From: an uncultured Pelagibacteraceae bacterium
GTDB lineage: Bacteria; Pseudomonadota; Alphaproteobacteria; Pelagibacterales; Pelagibacteraceae
Reading direction: 5' to 3'
DNA: 48,718 nt
Assembly: GCA_902629215.1 (NCBI GenBank)
Contig: CACOQC010000006.1
Span: 1 to 48,718, forward strand
The notes beneath the pieces are model-generated. The model was not told the origin of the DNA. It did no database searches and saw only the letters and a program-made list of their open reading frames with translations. Both the position numbers and the translations under genes were made by a program. Positions 1 through 8,045 of the stretch are shown one piece after another. How positions within the stretch are numbered: the first letter of the stretch is position 1; every line of letters starts with the position of its first letter.

Positions 1-345
1 TTATCTAATTTTAGAAATAAAAAAACAATTTGCAAAATTGCTTTAACTGAGAATAATAATTATAAAAATAATAAAAAGATTAATAATATTAAATTGCTAA
101 AATCAAATCTAATATGTTTTTCACAAAATAAAACAAATCTTATGAATGGAGGAATTTATTATTTTAATAAAAAAATTTTCAAGTATTTATCTGCAAAAAG
201 ACTATCTTTAGAAAATGATATTATTCATAAGTTAATACTTGAAAAAAAAGTCGAGGGATTTCATAGTAAAAAAAAATTTATTGATATTGGAACACCCAAA
301 AAAATTAATTTTCTTTTGAAGAATAGGAATTATCTATATAAATAA
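1..345 (+). CDS. Sugar-phosphate nucleotidyltransferase, C-terminal part (HddC-like D-glycero-D-manno-heptose-1-P guanylyltransferase); runs off the left edge
   Basis: Frame 1 is open from base 1; NGGIYYFNKKIF...FIDIGTPKKI is typical of the nucleotidyltransferase C-terminus; followed by gmhA- and hddA-like genes. Confidence 0.7.
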   Translation, partial: LSNFRNKKTICKIALTENNNYKNNKKINNIKLLKSNLICFSQNKTNLMNGGIYYFNKKIFKYLSAKRLSLENDIIHKLILEKKVEGFHSKKKFIDIGTPKKINFLLKNRNYLYK

Positions 346-352
346 GAAATAA

Positions 353-934
353 ATGAAAAATATTATAAAAAATCATTTTTTAGAAATCAAAAAAATTTTA
401 AATAATTCAAATGATTTGATAAATAAAGTTGAAAAAATTTCAATTTTTTTGAAAAATAAAATTAAAAAAAAAAATAAAATTTTTGTATATGGTAATGGTG
501 GTTCATTTGCAGATGCTTCACATTTTGTTGGAGAACTTACGGCTTCATATTCTTCAAAAAAAAGAAAACCATTACCATTTATTCTTTTAGGATGTAATCA
601 AGCAGCAATTACAGGATGGTCAAATGATTTCAATTTTGATGATTATGTCGTAAGAGAATTTTCTTCATACGTTTCAAGAGAAGATGTTCTTTTTTTATTT
701 TCTACATCAGGTGGAAATATAAAAAAAAAACAATCTATTAATTTAATTAAGCTAGCTAAATATGCTAAGTCTAAAAAAATACCTATCATTTCGTTATTAG
801 GAAAAGGTGGAGGAGAACTAAAGAAAATTTCATCTGAGTATATATTAATTGACTCTTATAAAACTGGCTCAATTCAAGAAGCGCACAAAGTAATTTTTCA
901 TTCATTATGTGAAACTTTTGAAAATTTTAAATGA
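353..934 (+). CDS. gmhA: SIS-domain phosphoheptose isomerase (GmhA-like)
   Basis: FVYGNGGSFADASHFVGEL and LFSTSGG motifs; pathway neighbours. Confidence 0.8.
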   Translation: MKNIIKNHFLEIKKILNNSNDLINKVEKISIFLKNKIKKKNKIFVYGNGGSFADASHFVGELTASYSSKKRKPLPFILLGCNQAAITGWSNDFNFDDYVVREFSSYVSREDVLFLFSTSGGNIKKKQSINLIKLAKYAKSKKIPIISLLGKGGGELKKISSEYILIDSYKTGSIQEAHKVIFHSLCETFENFK

Positions 935-1908
935 TAATATCAAAAACACCATTTAGAATATCATTAATTGGCGGTGGTACTGATTTTCCAGACTATTATA
1001 AATACTACAAAGGGTTAGTTGTTGGGGGGACAATAGATAAATATTGTTATGTATCTACAAGATTTTTACCGTCAGTATTTGATTATAAACATAGAATAGT
1101 ATGGTCCAAAAATGAAGTTGTTAATAATAATAATGAAATTTTTCATCCTACAGTAAAAGCTGTTTTTAACTATTTAAAAATAAACAAAGGTCTAGAAGTT
1201 CATTACCAAGGAGATCTTCAAAAAAATTCTGGTTTAGGAACAAGTTCATCTTTTTGTGTTGGGTTAATAAACTCAATCAAGAATTTATATAAAAAAAAAA
1301 TAAATAAACGAAATTTAGCTAAAATTGCCAATTATATTGAACAAAAAATTATGAGAGAAAAGAGTGGGTCACAAGATCCAATTTGGGCAAGTTATGGTGG
1401 ATTTAATTCAATAAATTTCGAAAGAAATAATTTTAGTGTTAAAAAATTAAATTTAAAAAAAAGTAATTTAGATGATATTAGTGAAAATCTATATTTAATT
1501 TACACTGGTATTAACAAGTTCTCTCATAATATAGAAAAAGATAAATTATCAAAACTAGACAAAAATATTAGCTATCTTGATAATATATACTCTTTGGCAA
1601 AAGAATTTGAAAAAAAATTAGTAAACTCAAAAAATCATGATTTTATTGGATCAATGTTGAATGATTATTGGAAAATTAAGAAAAGTTTATCTTCGAAAGT
1701 ATCTAATAATAAAATTGATGAAATATATGCCGAATGTTTAAATGCAGGTGCTATTGGTGGAAAAATAATTGGGTCTGGTGGTGGTGGTTTTTTGTTAATA
1801 TACTGTCAAAAAAGATGTTTATCTAGATTAAAAAAAAGACTTAATAAATTAGCAATAATTGATTTTAGTTTTACTCAAAATGGTAGTGAGATTATATTTA
1901 AATCTTAA
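931..1908 (+). CDS. hddA: GHMP kinase, D-glycero-D-manno-heptose 7-phosphate kinase-like (HddA)
   Basis: SKTPFRISLIGGGTDFPDYY, SGLGTSSSFCVGL, GGKIIGSGGGGFLL; overlaps gmhA by 4 bp. Confidence 0.8.
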   Translation: MIISKTPFRISLIGGGTDFPDYYKYYKGLVVGGTIDKYCYVSTRFLPSVFDYKHRIVWSKNEVVNNNNEIFHPTVKAVFNYLKINKGLEVHYQGDLQKNSGLGTSSSFCVGLINSIKNLYKKKINKRNLAKIANYIEQKIMREKSGSQDPIWASYGGFNSINFERNNFSVKKLNLKKSNLDDISENLYLIYTGINKFSHNIEKDKLSKLDKNISYLDNIYSLAKEFEKKLVNSKNHDFIGSMLNDYWKIKKSLSSKVSNNKIDEIYAECLNAGAIGGKIIGSGGGGFLLIYCQKRCLSRLKKRLNKLAIIDFSFTQNGSEIIFKS

Positions 1909-2638
1909 CAAATGTTGATTTAATTAAATACTTAATAAATTCAATTTTCTGTATTTTTCTCCTATTCAAAAATAAACCATCTTTATGTTCATTCAAATAC
2001 AAGCTATTTATTTTACTATTCTTATTTTGTGTATAAACAACTTTTTTATTAGTCTTCTCAAAAAATTCTAAACTTAAATTTTTAATAAATGATTTCTTTT
2101 CTTTTTGTAGATAAATAGCTAACCATAAATCATCGTCTAAAAACATATTTTTGTTATTTTCAACAAATTTTTTATAAAAATTTTCAATATTATCTAACAA
2201 TTCTGTGTTAATTAAAAAACCATCAGCACATTGACCCATTTTGATATTAAAAATTTTATTTAAATAAAAACTATAATTTGTTTTTTCTTTCTTGAATTTA
2301 TCAATAAAAATTTCAAATATATTCTTATCGTAAAGATGATCATCATCTATTAATATCACACAGTCAAAATTTTTTACTTTTTTTATAGAACCCATTATTT
2401 TCGTGCCTGGTCCATAATCTTTACATCTATTTATTTCCACATTATGTATTTTGATATTATTTAATTCTTTTTCATCAACAAATTTATTTTTAAATCTTTT
2501 ATATTCATATGGAACATTCAAAAAAATTTTGTTTGGTTTTAAAGTTTGTTCATTTATTTTAGATAAAATTTCTTCAATATTTTTAACTCTTTCTGGGATT
2601 GTTGACATAGAAACACAAAAAGAAAATTCATTACTCAT
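1898..2638 (-). CDS. Putative glycosyltransferase (GT-A like)
   Basis: N-terminal STIPERVKNIEEIL..QTLKPNKI and CVILIDDDHLYD acidic motif; next to the heptose genes. Confidence 0.6.
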   Translation of the reverse strand: MSNEFSFCVSMSTIPERVKNIEEILSKINEQTLKPNKIFLNVPYEYKRFKNKFVDEKELNNIKIHNVEINRCKDYGPGTKIMGSIKKVKNFDCVILIDDDHLYDKNIFEIFIDKFKKEKTNYSFYLNKIFNIKMGQCADGFLINTELLDNIENFYKKFVENNKNMFLDDDLWLAIYLQKEKKSFIKNLSLEFFEKTNKKVVYTQNKNSKINSLYLNEHKDGLFLNRRKIQKIEFIKYLIKSTFVKI

Positions 2639-3540
2639 ATTTTAATTTTATTTAATGCGTTATTTTTAAAAAGATTTGCTTCTTGTATATATCTTCTTAC
2701 CATTTGAGTAGTTTTGTGACCAGTCATTGCCATAATATTCCTCTCTTCAGCACCAAACTCAGCTGCTGTAGTTGCAAAACCTGATCGTAAACTATGTCCA
2801 GCATACTTAGATGAATCTAAACCCGCTTTTTCAGCATATCTTTTAATTATTAAGGCTACTGATTTATCTGAAATATCAAATATTTTACCTTCGCTAATTT
2901 TGTAAAATTTTTTGTTAATGTAATTTTTGAGTGCTATCACGGGACAAAATTCTTGATTATCGAAGTAGGGGATTGCTTTAATACTTCCTTCACCAGACTG
3001 ATCTGTTTTAGATCTTTTAATAAGAATTTTCACACCTTCAGTGACAAATTCTATATCCTCATACTGAATATTCACTAATTCTGATCTTCTAAATCCACCC
3101 GCAAATCCTATTAGAATTAAAGCTTTATCTCTAATTTTTTGTTCATCAATCACTTTAATTATAAGTTTTAACTCATTGATTAATATAGGTTTTTTTGCTT
3201 TTTGTCTTGAACCTAAAGTCCTTTTTATTCCATGTAAGTTTTCCATTATTATAGGATGTTTGGTATCTAGATAATGACCTTTTAGCTTATGAATAACGCT
3301 TATTGAGGCTATTCTCCTTTTTAAAGTGCTAAATTTTGAGGTTTTTGAAAGATGTGTAATGTAGAGCGCTATAATTTTTGGTTCTGTTGGAATTGAGGAT
3401 AATGCATTTTTAGAACAAAAAGCAGAAAAATCCTTAAAATCAGACTGATAAGCTCTTAGAGTATTGTTAGCTTTCGAATTTTTTAAATTTTGTAAAGTTT
3501 CTATTTCTAAGCTTTTAACATCAGTTATTAAATTATTCAT
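2635..3540 (-). CDS. Tyrosine recombinase / phage-type integrase
   Basis: SAM-like N-terminal domain plus catalytic set: GGFRRSEL (R), KTD (K), GHSLRSGF (HxxR), GHKTTQMVRRYIQE (H..Y). Confidence 0.93.
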   Translation of the reverse strand: MNNLITDVKSLEIETLQNLKNSKANNTLRAYQSDFKDFSAFCSKNALSSIPTEPKIIALYITHLSKTSKFSTLKRRIASISVIHKLKGHYLDTKHPIIMENLHGIKRTLGSRQKAKKPILINELKLIIKVIDEQKIRDKALILIGFAGGFRRSELVNIQYEDIEFVTEGVKILIKRSKTDQSGEGSIKAIPYFDNQEFCPVIALKNYINKKFYKISEGKIFDISDKSVALIIKRYAEKAGLDSSKYAGHSLRSGFATTAAEFGAEERNIMAMTGHKTTQMVRRYIQEANLFKNNALNKIKI

Positions 3541-3544
3541 ATTT

Positions 3545-3573
3545 ATTTCCGATAACCATTAATTATCGGAAAT
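3545..3573. repeat. Perfect 11-bp inverted repeat with 7-bp spacer, ATTTCCGATAA-CCATTAA-TTATCGGAAAT; candidate recombinase core site or operator
   Basis: Arms are exact reverse complements; 4 bp upstream of the recombinase start codon; resembles XerCD dif architecture. Confidence 0.75.
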
Positions 3574-3620
3574 TATATATTAGGTGATTTTTAATGTCAA
3601 TAGTTTAAATTATAAAAATT

Positions 3621-3797
3621 ATGGGTTCAATTGATGGTGAAATTCCTGCGGTGTGGTTTTTAATTAGCTCAATTGGTTTTGTTATATTAACATATATTCA
3701 ATATAGAAATACTGGAAAGAGCTTCAATACAATATTTTTGTCTATAATGGCTATCGTATTTTTTGTTAGTTATGTCATTCTATTGATTCCTCGATAA
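3621..3797 (+). CDS. Small hydrophobic protein, 58 aa (not in the supplied ORF track)
   Basis: MGSIDGEIPAVWFLISSIGFVILTYIQYRNTGKSFNTIFLSIMAIVFFVSYVILLIPR*; two predicted TM segments. Confidence 0.5.
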   Translation: MGSIDGEIPAVWFLISSIGFVILTYIQYRNTGKSFNTIFLSIMAIVFFVSYVILLIPR

Positions 3798-3885
3798 AAA
3801 GTTATCAACATTACCTGTTGAAAAGTAAGTAAATTCAACAATTAAGTGATACTTATTTTGAATTAGACAGAATATTATCTAATTA

Positions 3886-4027
3886 ACTTAAGAGGCAACT
3901 CTTAACTGGCCAGCCAAAGAAAGGCCGAGAGGTTTAAGTTTGGAGGGCAGAAAACCCTGTAAAGCAGCGCTAAACATACGGGGTGGTCGGTTCGGCGGTA
4001 GCGCCTACAACGACGAACCATAAAATT
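3886..4027 (+). ncRNA. Candidate structured RNA, family unassigned
   Basis: GC-rich island in AT-rich DNA with hairpins TTAAGAG-GCAA-CTCTTAA (3888-3905), GGCC..GGCC (3908-3926), AGGG..CCCT (3944-3958), GGTTC-GGCG-GTAG-CGCC..GAACC (3989-4019), followed by an intrinsic terminator; no convincing ORF. Confidence 0.65.
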
Positions 4028-4071
4028 CTGATCTTTGCACCCTAAAAAGTGTTAAGGATCAGGGTTTTTTT
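4028..4071 (+). terminator. Rho-independent terminator
   Basis: CTGATCTTTGCAC..GTGTTAAGGATCAG hairpin followed by GGTTTTTTT. Confidence 0.85.
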
Positions 4072-4075
4072 CTAG

Positions 4076-4354
4076 ATGATGATACTTTCAGGAACAAAAT
4101 TTCAAATAAAAGTCTGGAATTATCTTAAAAAAATTCCAAAAGGTAAGGTAAAAACCTATAAACAAGTAGCCAAAGGTATAGGAATGCCAAAAGCATCAAG
4201 AGCAGTGGCAAATGCATGTGGAAAAAACCCATATGCTCCAAAAATACCCTGTCATAGAGTCATTAGATCTGATGGAGGTCTTGGAGGCTACTCTGGAAGA
4301 GGTGGAATTAGGCAAAAGCTTAAATTACTTAGATCTGAAAAGGTAGAGATTTAG
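4076..4354 (+). CDS. Methylated-DNA--protein-cysteine methyltransferase, DNA-binding/active-site domain
   Basis: TKFQIKVWNYLKKIPKGKVKTYKQVA and the PCHRV active-site cysteine motif. Confidence 0.88.
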   Translation: MMILSGTKFQIKVWNYLKKIPKGKVKTYKQVAKGIGMPKASRAVANACGKNPYAPKIPCHRVIRSDGGLGGYSGRGGIRQKLKLLRSEKVEI

Positions 4355-4374
4355 CCCTATTTTAGGGCTTTTTT
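4353..4374 (+). terminator. Rho-independent terminator after the methyltransferase gene
   Basis: AGCCCTA-TTT-TAGGGCT followed by TTTTT. Confidence 0.8.
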
Positions 4375-4801
4375 ACATTAAAAAAGACAGTAAAATCAAC
4401 GTTTTTTGATCTTTTTAATTGATTTCTTGTATATTAACAAATTTCGCCCTTCAGTTGTACCATATATCAGGCTACACTTAAAATAGACCCCTCTATGGCC
4501 GTTTAAATGGTATATTCAATTAGTGCATCGCTCTACTATTTAATTATATCAACACTTTTAAACCACCCTTTTTTTTAATTAATTTAATATTTGGTACAGT
4601 TAAAAAGCTTGATTTTATTGATTTTTTTTAAAATTTTTCATTATTTAGAAAAAAACTAAGAACCTATTAAATCAATTATGTGTTTTTATATTCAAGATAA
4701 GTCTAATCTATAATATGTTATATTAGAAAAAATACAATAAAAACAATAGTTTAAATAATATATTTAATGTAATACTTTAGATATTAGTAAATTAATAATA
4801 C

Positions 4802-5656
4802 CTATTTTTTTATTTTTTTAACTAAATTCTCTCTTCTGGAGATGTAGATACCACTTAATACAATAATAAATAATCCTAAGAAAGTCCAATTATCAGGAAA
4901 ATCGCTAAAGAAATAATAGCCTATAATGATGTTTGTAATGATCTCAAAATAACTAAATGGAGCTAATTTAGAAGCGTCAGCGTATTTGAGAGACAATATT
5001 AAGAATAAATGCCCTATACAGGCAAATATACCTATTGCAGCCATCATAGACCACTGATTTAAGGTAGGTTTTACCCATATAAATGGCATAACAATAGATA
5101 TGATTACAGCCCCTACTACACCAGTTAATAATAAAGTTAGTAGAGGATTGTCTGAGGTGCTTAATTTACGAGTAATAATTAAATAAAAACCATACATTAC
5201 ACCTGTTCCAAGAGCAGCTATACTTGCTAAGTTTATCTCAACAAAACCAGGTCTTATAACTACTAAAGATCCTATAAAACCTATAATTACTGCAGACCAT
5301 CTTCTAAAACCAACCTTCTCACCTAAAAAAACTGGAGAAAAAGCAGTAACAATTAAAGGAGCAACAAAAGCTAAAGTTAATGCTTTAGCTAAAGAGATTA
5401 CTGAGATTGCATAAAAGAAACAAATGTTAGCTGTTAAAAGAATTAAACCTCTTATGAATTGTAATTTTGGTTTATCGGTCCAAACAAGATTTTTTCGAAA
5501 AAAGAAAAACATAATTGGAAAAGTGAATGCAACAGTAAAAAAATATCTTGCCCACGTAATTTGCAACACTGGAAGATCTGAACTTAAGTATTTTGCAAAC
5601 CCATCCATTATTGGAAGCATTACCCAAGCTAAAAGATTAAATGTTATAGCCTTCAT
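4802..5656 (-). CDS. EamA/DMT-family transporter
   Basis: Multi-TM EamA-type sequence (FAKYLSSDLPVLQITWARYF... FLGEKVGFRRWSAVIIGFIGSLVVIRPG). Confidence 0.88.
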   Translation of the reverse strand: MKAITFNLLAWVMLPIMDGFAKYLSSDLPVLQITWARYFFTVAFTFPIMFFFFRKNLVWTDKPKLQFIRGLILLTANICFFYAISVISLAKALTLAFVAPLIVTAFSPVFLGEKVGFRRWSAVIIGFIGSLVVIRPGFVEINLASIAALGTGVMYGFYLIITRKLSTSDNPLLTLLLTGVVGAVIISIVMPFIWVKPTLNQWSMMAAIGIFACIGHLFLILSLKYADASKLAPFSYFEIITNIIIGYYFFSDFPDNWTFLGLFIIVLSGIYISRRENLVKKIKK

Positions 5657-5674
5657 AAATATGAAGGATATAGA

Positions 5675-6577
5675 TTAATTAAAGTATTTTAAAGCAAAGA
5701 ATACAACAATAGGGATTGTTATAAAGGACATTAAGGTTGATACAACAATAGTACTAGCAACACTATCGACTATCTTTTTGGGTGAATATATTGATGCTAC
5801 AAGATAATTGAGAACAGCACTTGGCATTGAACATTGTATCAATAAAACACCAGCTGCAAATCCCTCTAAATTAAAATATAAGATTAATAAATATCCGATT
5901 ATAGGACCAATAATTACTCTTCCAATAGAAGAAAAGATTGCCTTGTTGAGTGAAAAAACTTTCAATCTTGTTAACGCTATTCCTAAAGACATTAAGATTA
6001 AGAATATTGTTGCATACATAAGTAAGAAAGTAGTATTTTCAACAAATCTTGGTAGTTCTAAATCATAATAAAGTAAAATTACTGCTATTATTATTGCATA
6101 GAACGGTGGACTTTTGAGTATAACTTTCAAACTAAATCTTCTGTCTGCTAAAAATACACCTAATGTAAAGTGGCATAATATAATTAGAGCAGATATAGCT
6201 GCTGATACACCAAGACCTTGTGAACCATAAGCAAATAAGCATATTGGTAAGCCCATGTTACCAGTGTTTGGCATTGTTAATGGTGGCAACTCTCGAATAA
6301 TATCCTTTGTATTTAAAAGATATAATATAACAACCCCAGTGATTATAAATCCACCTATTGCTAATGCGTAATACCAAAAATAATTTAGAAAAATATTAAA
6401 TGCTATATTTACAGGGTTTAAAGCATAGATAATCATTGCAGGAGTGCCTACATTTGCTGCAAAATTAGTAATAAATGTAGTATCAATTTTTGGATTTTTT
6501 TTACCTAAATAATAACCAATACCAACTACAAAAAATACAGGAAATATAACTTCAAAAAGTTTTAAGTAAATATCCAT
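5675..6577 (-). CDS. AEC-family (auxin efflux carrier) transporter
   Basis: FPVFFVVGIGYYLGKK..., PNTGNMGLPICLFAYG motif. Confidence 0.88.
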   Translation of the reverse strand: MDIYLKLFEVIFPVFFVVGIGYYLGKKNPKIDTTFITNFAANVGTPAMIIYALNPVNIAFNIFLNYFWYYALAIGGFIITGVVILYLLNTKDIIRELPPLTMPNTGNMGLPICLFAYGSQGLGVSAAISALIILCHFTLGVFLADRRFSLKVILKSPPFYAIIIAVILLYYDLELPRFVENTTFLLMYATIFLILMSLGIALTRLKVFSLNKAIFSSIGRVIIGPIIGYLLILYFNLEGFAAGVLLIQCSMPSAVLNYLVASIYSPKKIVDSVASTIVVSTLMSFITIPIVVFFALKYFN

Positions 6578-7869
6578 TAACTATAAAGTCTTATTAATGT
6601 TGGAAATTTAAGAATATTCTTATTTTTTTTGAATATTGATAGGCAATTTTTTGCATTAATTTCAGTAGTTTTGTGAGTAATAATTACAATTGTTGCTTTT
6701 TTATTTTTCTTATCAGGAGTTTGGATTATTCTTTTAACTGATATTTTATATTTAGCTAATCTATTTGTTATTAATGAAAGAACACCCTGCTTGTCTTTAA
6801 CTTCAAATCTTAAATACAAAGAATTAACGTAATTATCATTGTTAAATGGCTTAATAGTCTTTCTTTTACTAAATGAAATACCAAATGGTAATTTTACATT
6901 CCCTCTTAAAATTGATAATAAGTCTGATAATAAAGAGGATGAAGTTGGCCCAGGTCCTGCTCCTTCACCTTGTAAAACACTTTCACCCACTGGTTTACCT
7001 TCTGTAATCACAGCATTCATAACACCATTGACATTACCTATATACGTATTTTTACTTACTAAACATGGATGTACTGTTTCAAATAAATGACCATCAATAA
7101 TTTTAGAAATTCCGAGTAATTTAACTCTAAGACCCAATTGACTTGCTATTTTAATGTCTTCTAATTTAATATTTTGAATTCCTTCCATAATACATTTGCT
7201 TTTAGAAATTTTAGTATTGAATGAAAGAGCTGATAATATTCTAATTTTAGCAAAAGCATCAAAACCATTTAAATCTAGTTTTGGATTTCCTGGTTCAGCG
7301 TAGCCTAAGAGTTGTGCTTTTTTTAAGACCTTATCAAAATTCTCATTTGTTTTTTCCATTTCTGTTAAAATGTAATTTGTTGTTCCATTTAAAATTCCAT
7401 AAATTTTGTTAATTTTATTAGTAGCTAAACCTTCTTTGATAGTTCTAAGAATGGGAATACCGCCAGCTACTGAAGCTTCAAATTCTAAATTTACATTATT
7501 TTTTTCAGCAAGATTTGCTAAATAATCTCCATGTTTCGCTATCAAAGCTTTATTCGGAGTAATAACATTAATTTTATTTCTTAGAGCTGTTTCGACAATT
7601 TTTTTGGATATACCATCTGATTGTCCAATTGACTCAAACAAAATATCAATTTTTTTTGATTTAAATATTGTTAATGGATTTAAATAAAAAATTTTCTTAT
7701 CTATTTTAAATTTTCTTTTTTTATTCTTATTTTTTGCAGATATTGCAACTATCTTAATTTTTTTACCTGTTTTAGCTTCAATTCCTTTTTTTTTTTTATT
7801 TAATTCATTGTAAAGATAAATTCCTATCTGCCCCAAACCAACTATTGCAATATTAATATTATTTTTCAT
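6577..7869 (-). CDS. hom: Homoserine dehydrogenase
   Basis: GLGQIG NAD motif, VTPNKALIAKHG, FEASVAGGIPILRTIKEGL, GTTNYIL; C-terminal ACT domain. Confidence 0.95.
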   Translation of the reverse strand: MKNNINIAIVGLGQIGIYLYNELNKKKKGIEAKTGKKIKIVAISAKNKNKKRKFKIDKKIFYLNPLTIFKSKKIDILFESIGQSDGISKKIVETALRNKINVITPNKALIAKHGDYLANLAEKNNVNLEFEASVAGGIPILRTIKEGLATNKINKIYGILNGTTNYILTEMEKTNENFDKVLKKAQLLGYAEPGNPKLDLNGFDAFAKIRILSALSFNTKISKSKCIMEGIQNIKLEDIKIASQLGLRVKLLGISKIIDGHLFETVHPCLVSKNTYIGNVNGVMNAVITEGKPVGESVLQGEGAGPGPTSSSLLSDLLSILRGNVKLPFGISFSKRKTIKPFNNDNYVNSLYLRFEVKDKQGVLSLITNRLAKYKISVKRIIQTPDKKNKKATIVIITHKTTEINAKNCLSIFKKNKNILKFPTLIRLYS

Positions 7870-7871
7870 TT

Positions 7872-8045
7872 TTAATCATCTGGATTTGGATAAGGTGAAT
7901 TTTTAGCATACTCCTCAAGTTTTAATTTAAATTCATCAAATGTCATTTCATCTGAAAAATTATAAGAATCTTTTAAATTATTATTATCAAAATTTTTACC
8001 ACATGATATTAAAAGTAAGAAAAATAATAAAAAAAATTTTTTCAT
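7872..8045 (-). CDS. Small putative lipoprotein, 57 aa (not in the supplied ORF track)
   Basis: MKKFFLLFFLLLISCGKNFDNNNLKDSYNFSDEMTFDEFKLKLEEYAKNSPYPNPDD*; signal peptide with lipobox LISC. Confidence 0.65.
   Translation of the reverse strand: MKKFFLLFFLLLISCGKNFDNNNLKDSYNFSDEMTFDEFKLKLEEYAKNSPYPNPDD

Noticed and set aside
3897-4023. ORF reading through the GC-rich RNA (..RGGRFGGSAYNDEP*)
   Set aside because: Open frame lacks a start codon after the preceding in-frame stop, and the hairpin/terminator structure explains the segment better
3886-4027. tmRNA, RNase P RNA or SRP RNA
   Set aside because: Short GGGG..TTCG and ACCA-like strings exist, but no tag ORF, tRNA-like domain, RNase P core (GAGGAAAGTCC) or SRP GGAAG core was seen
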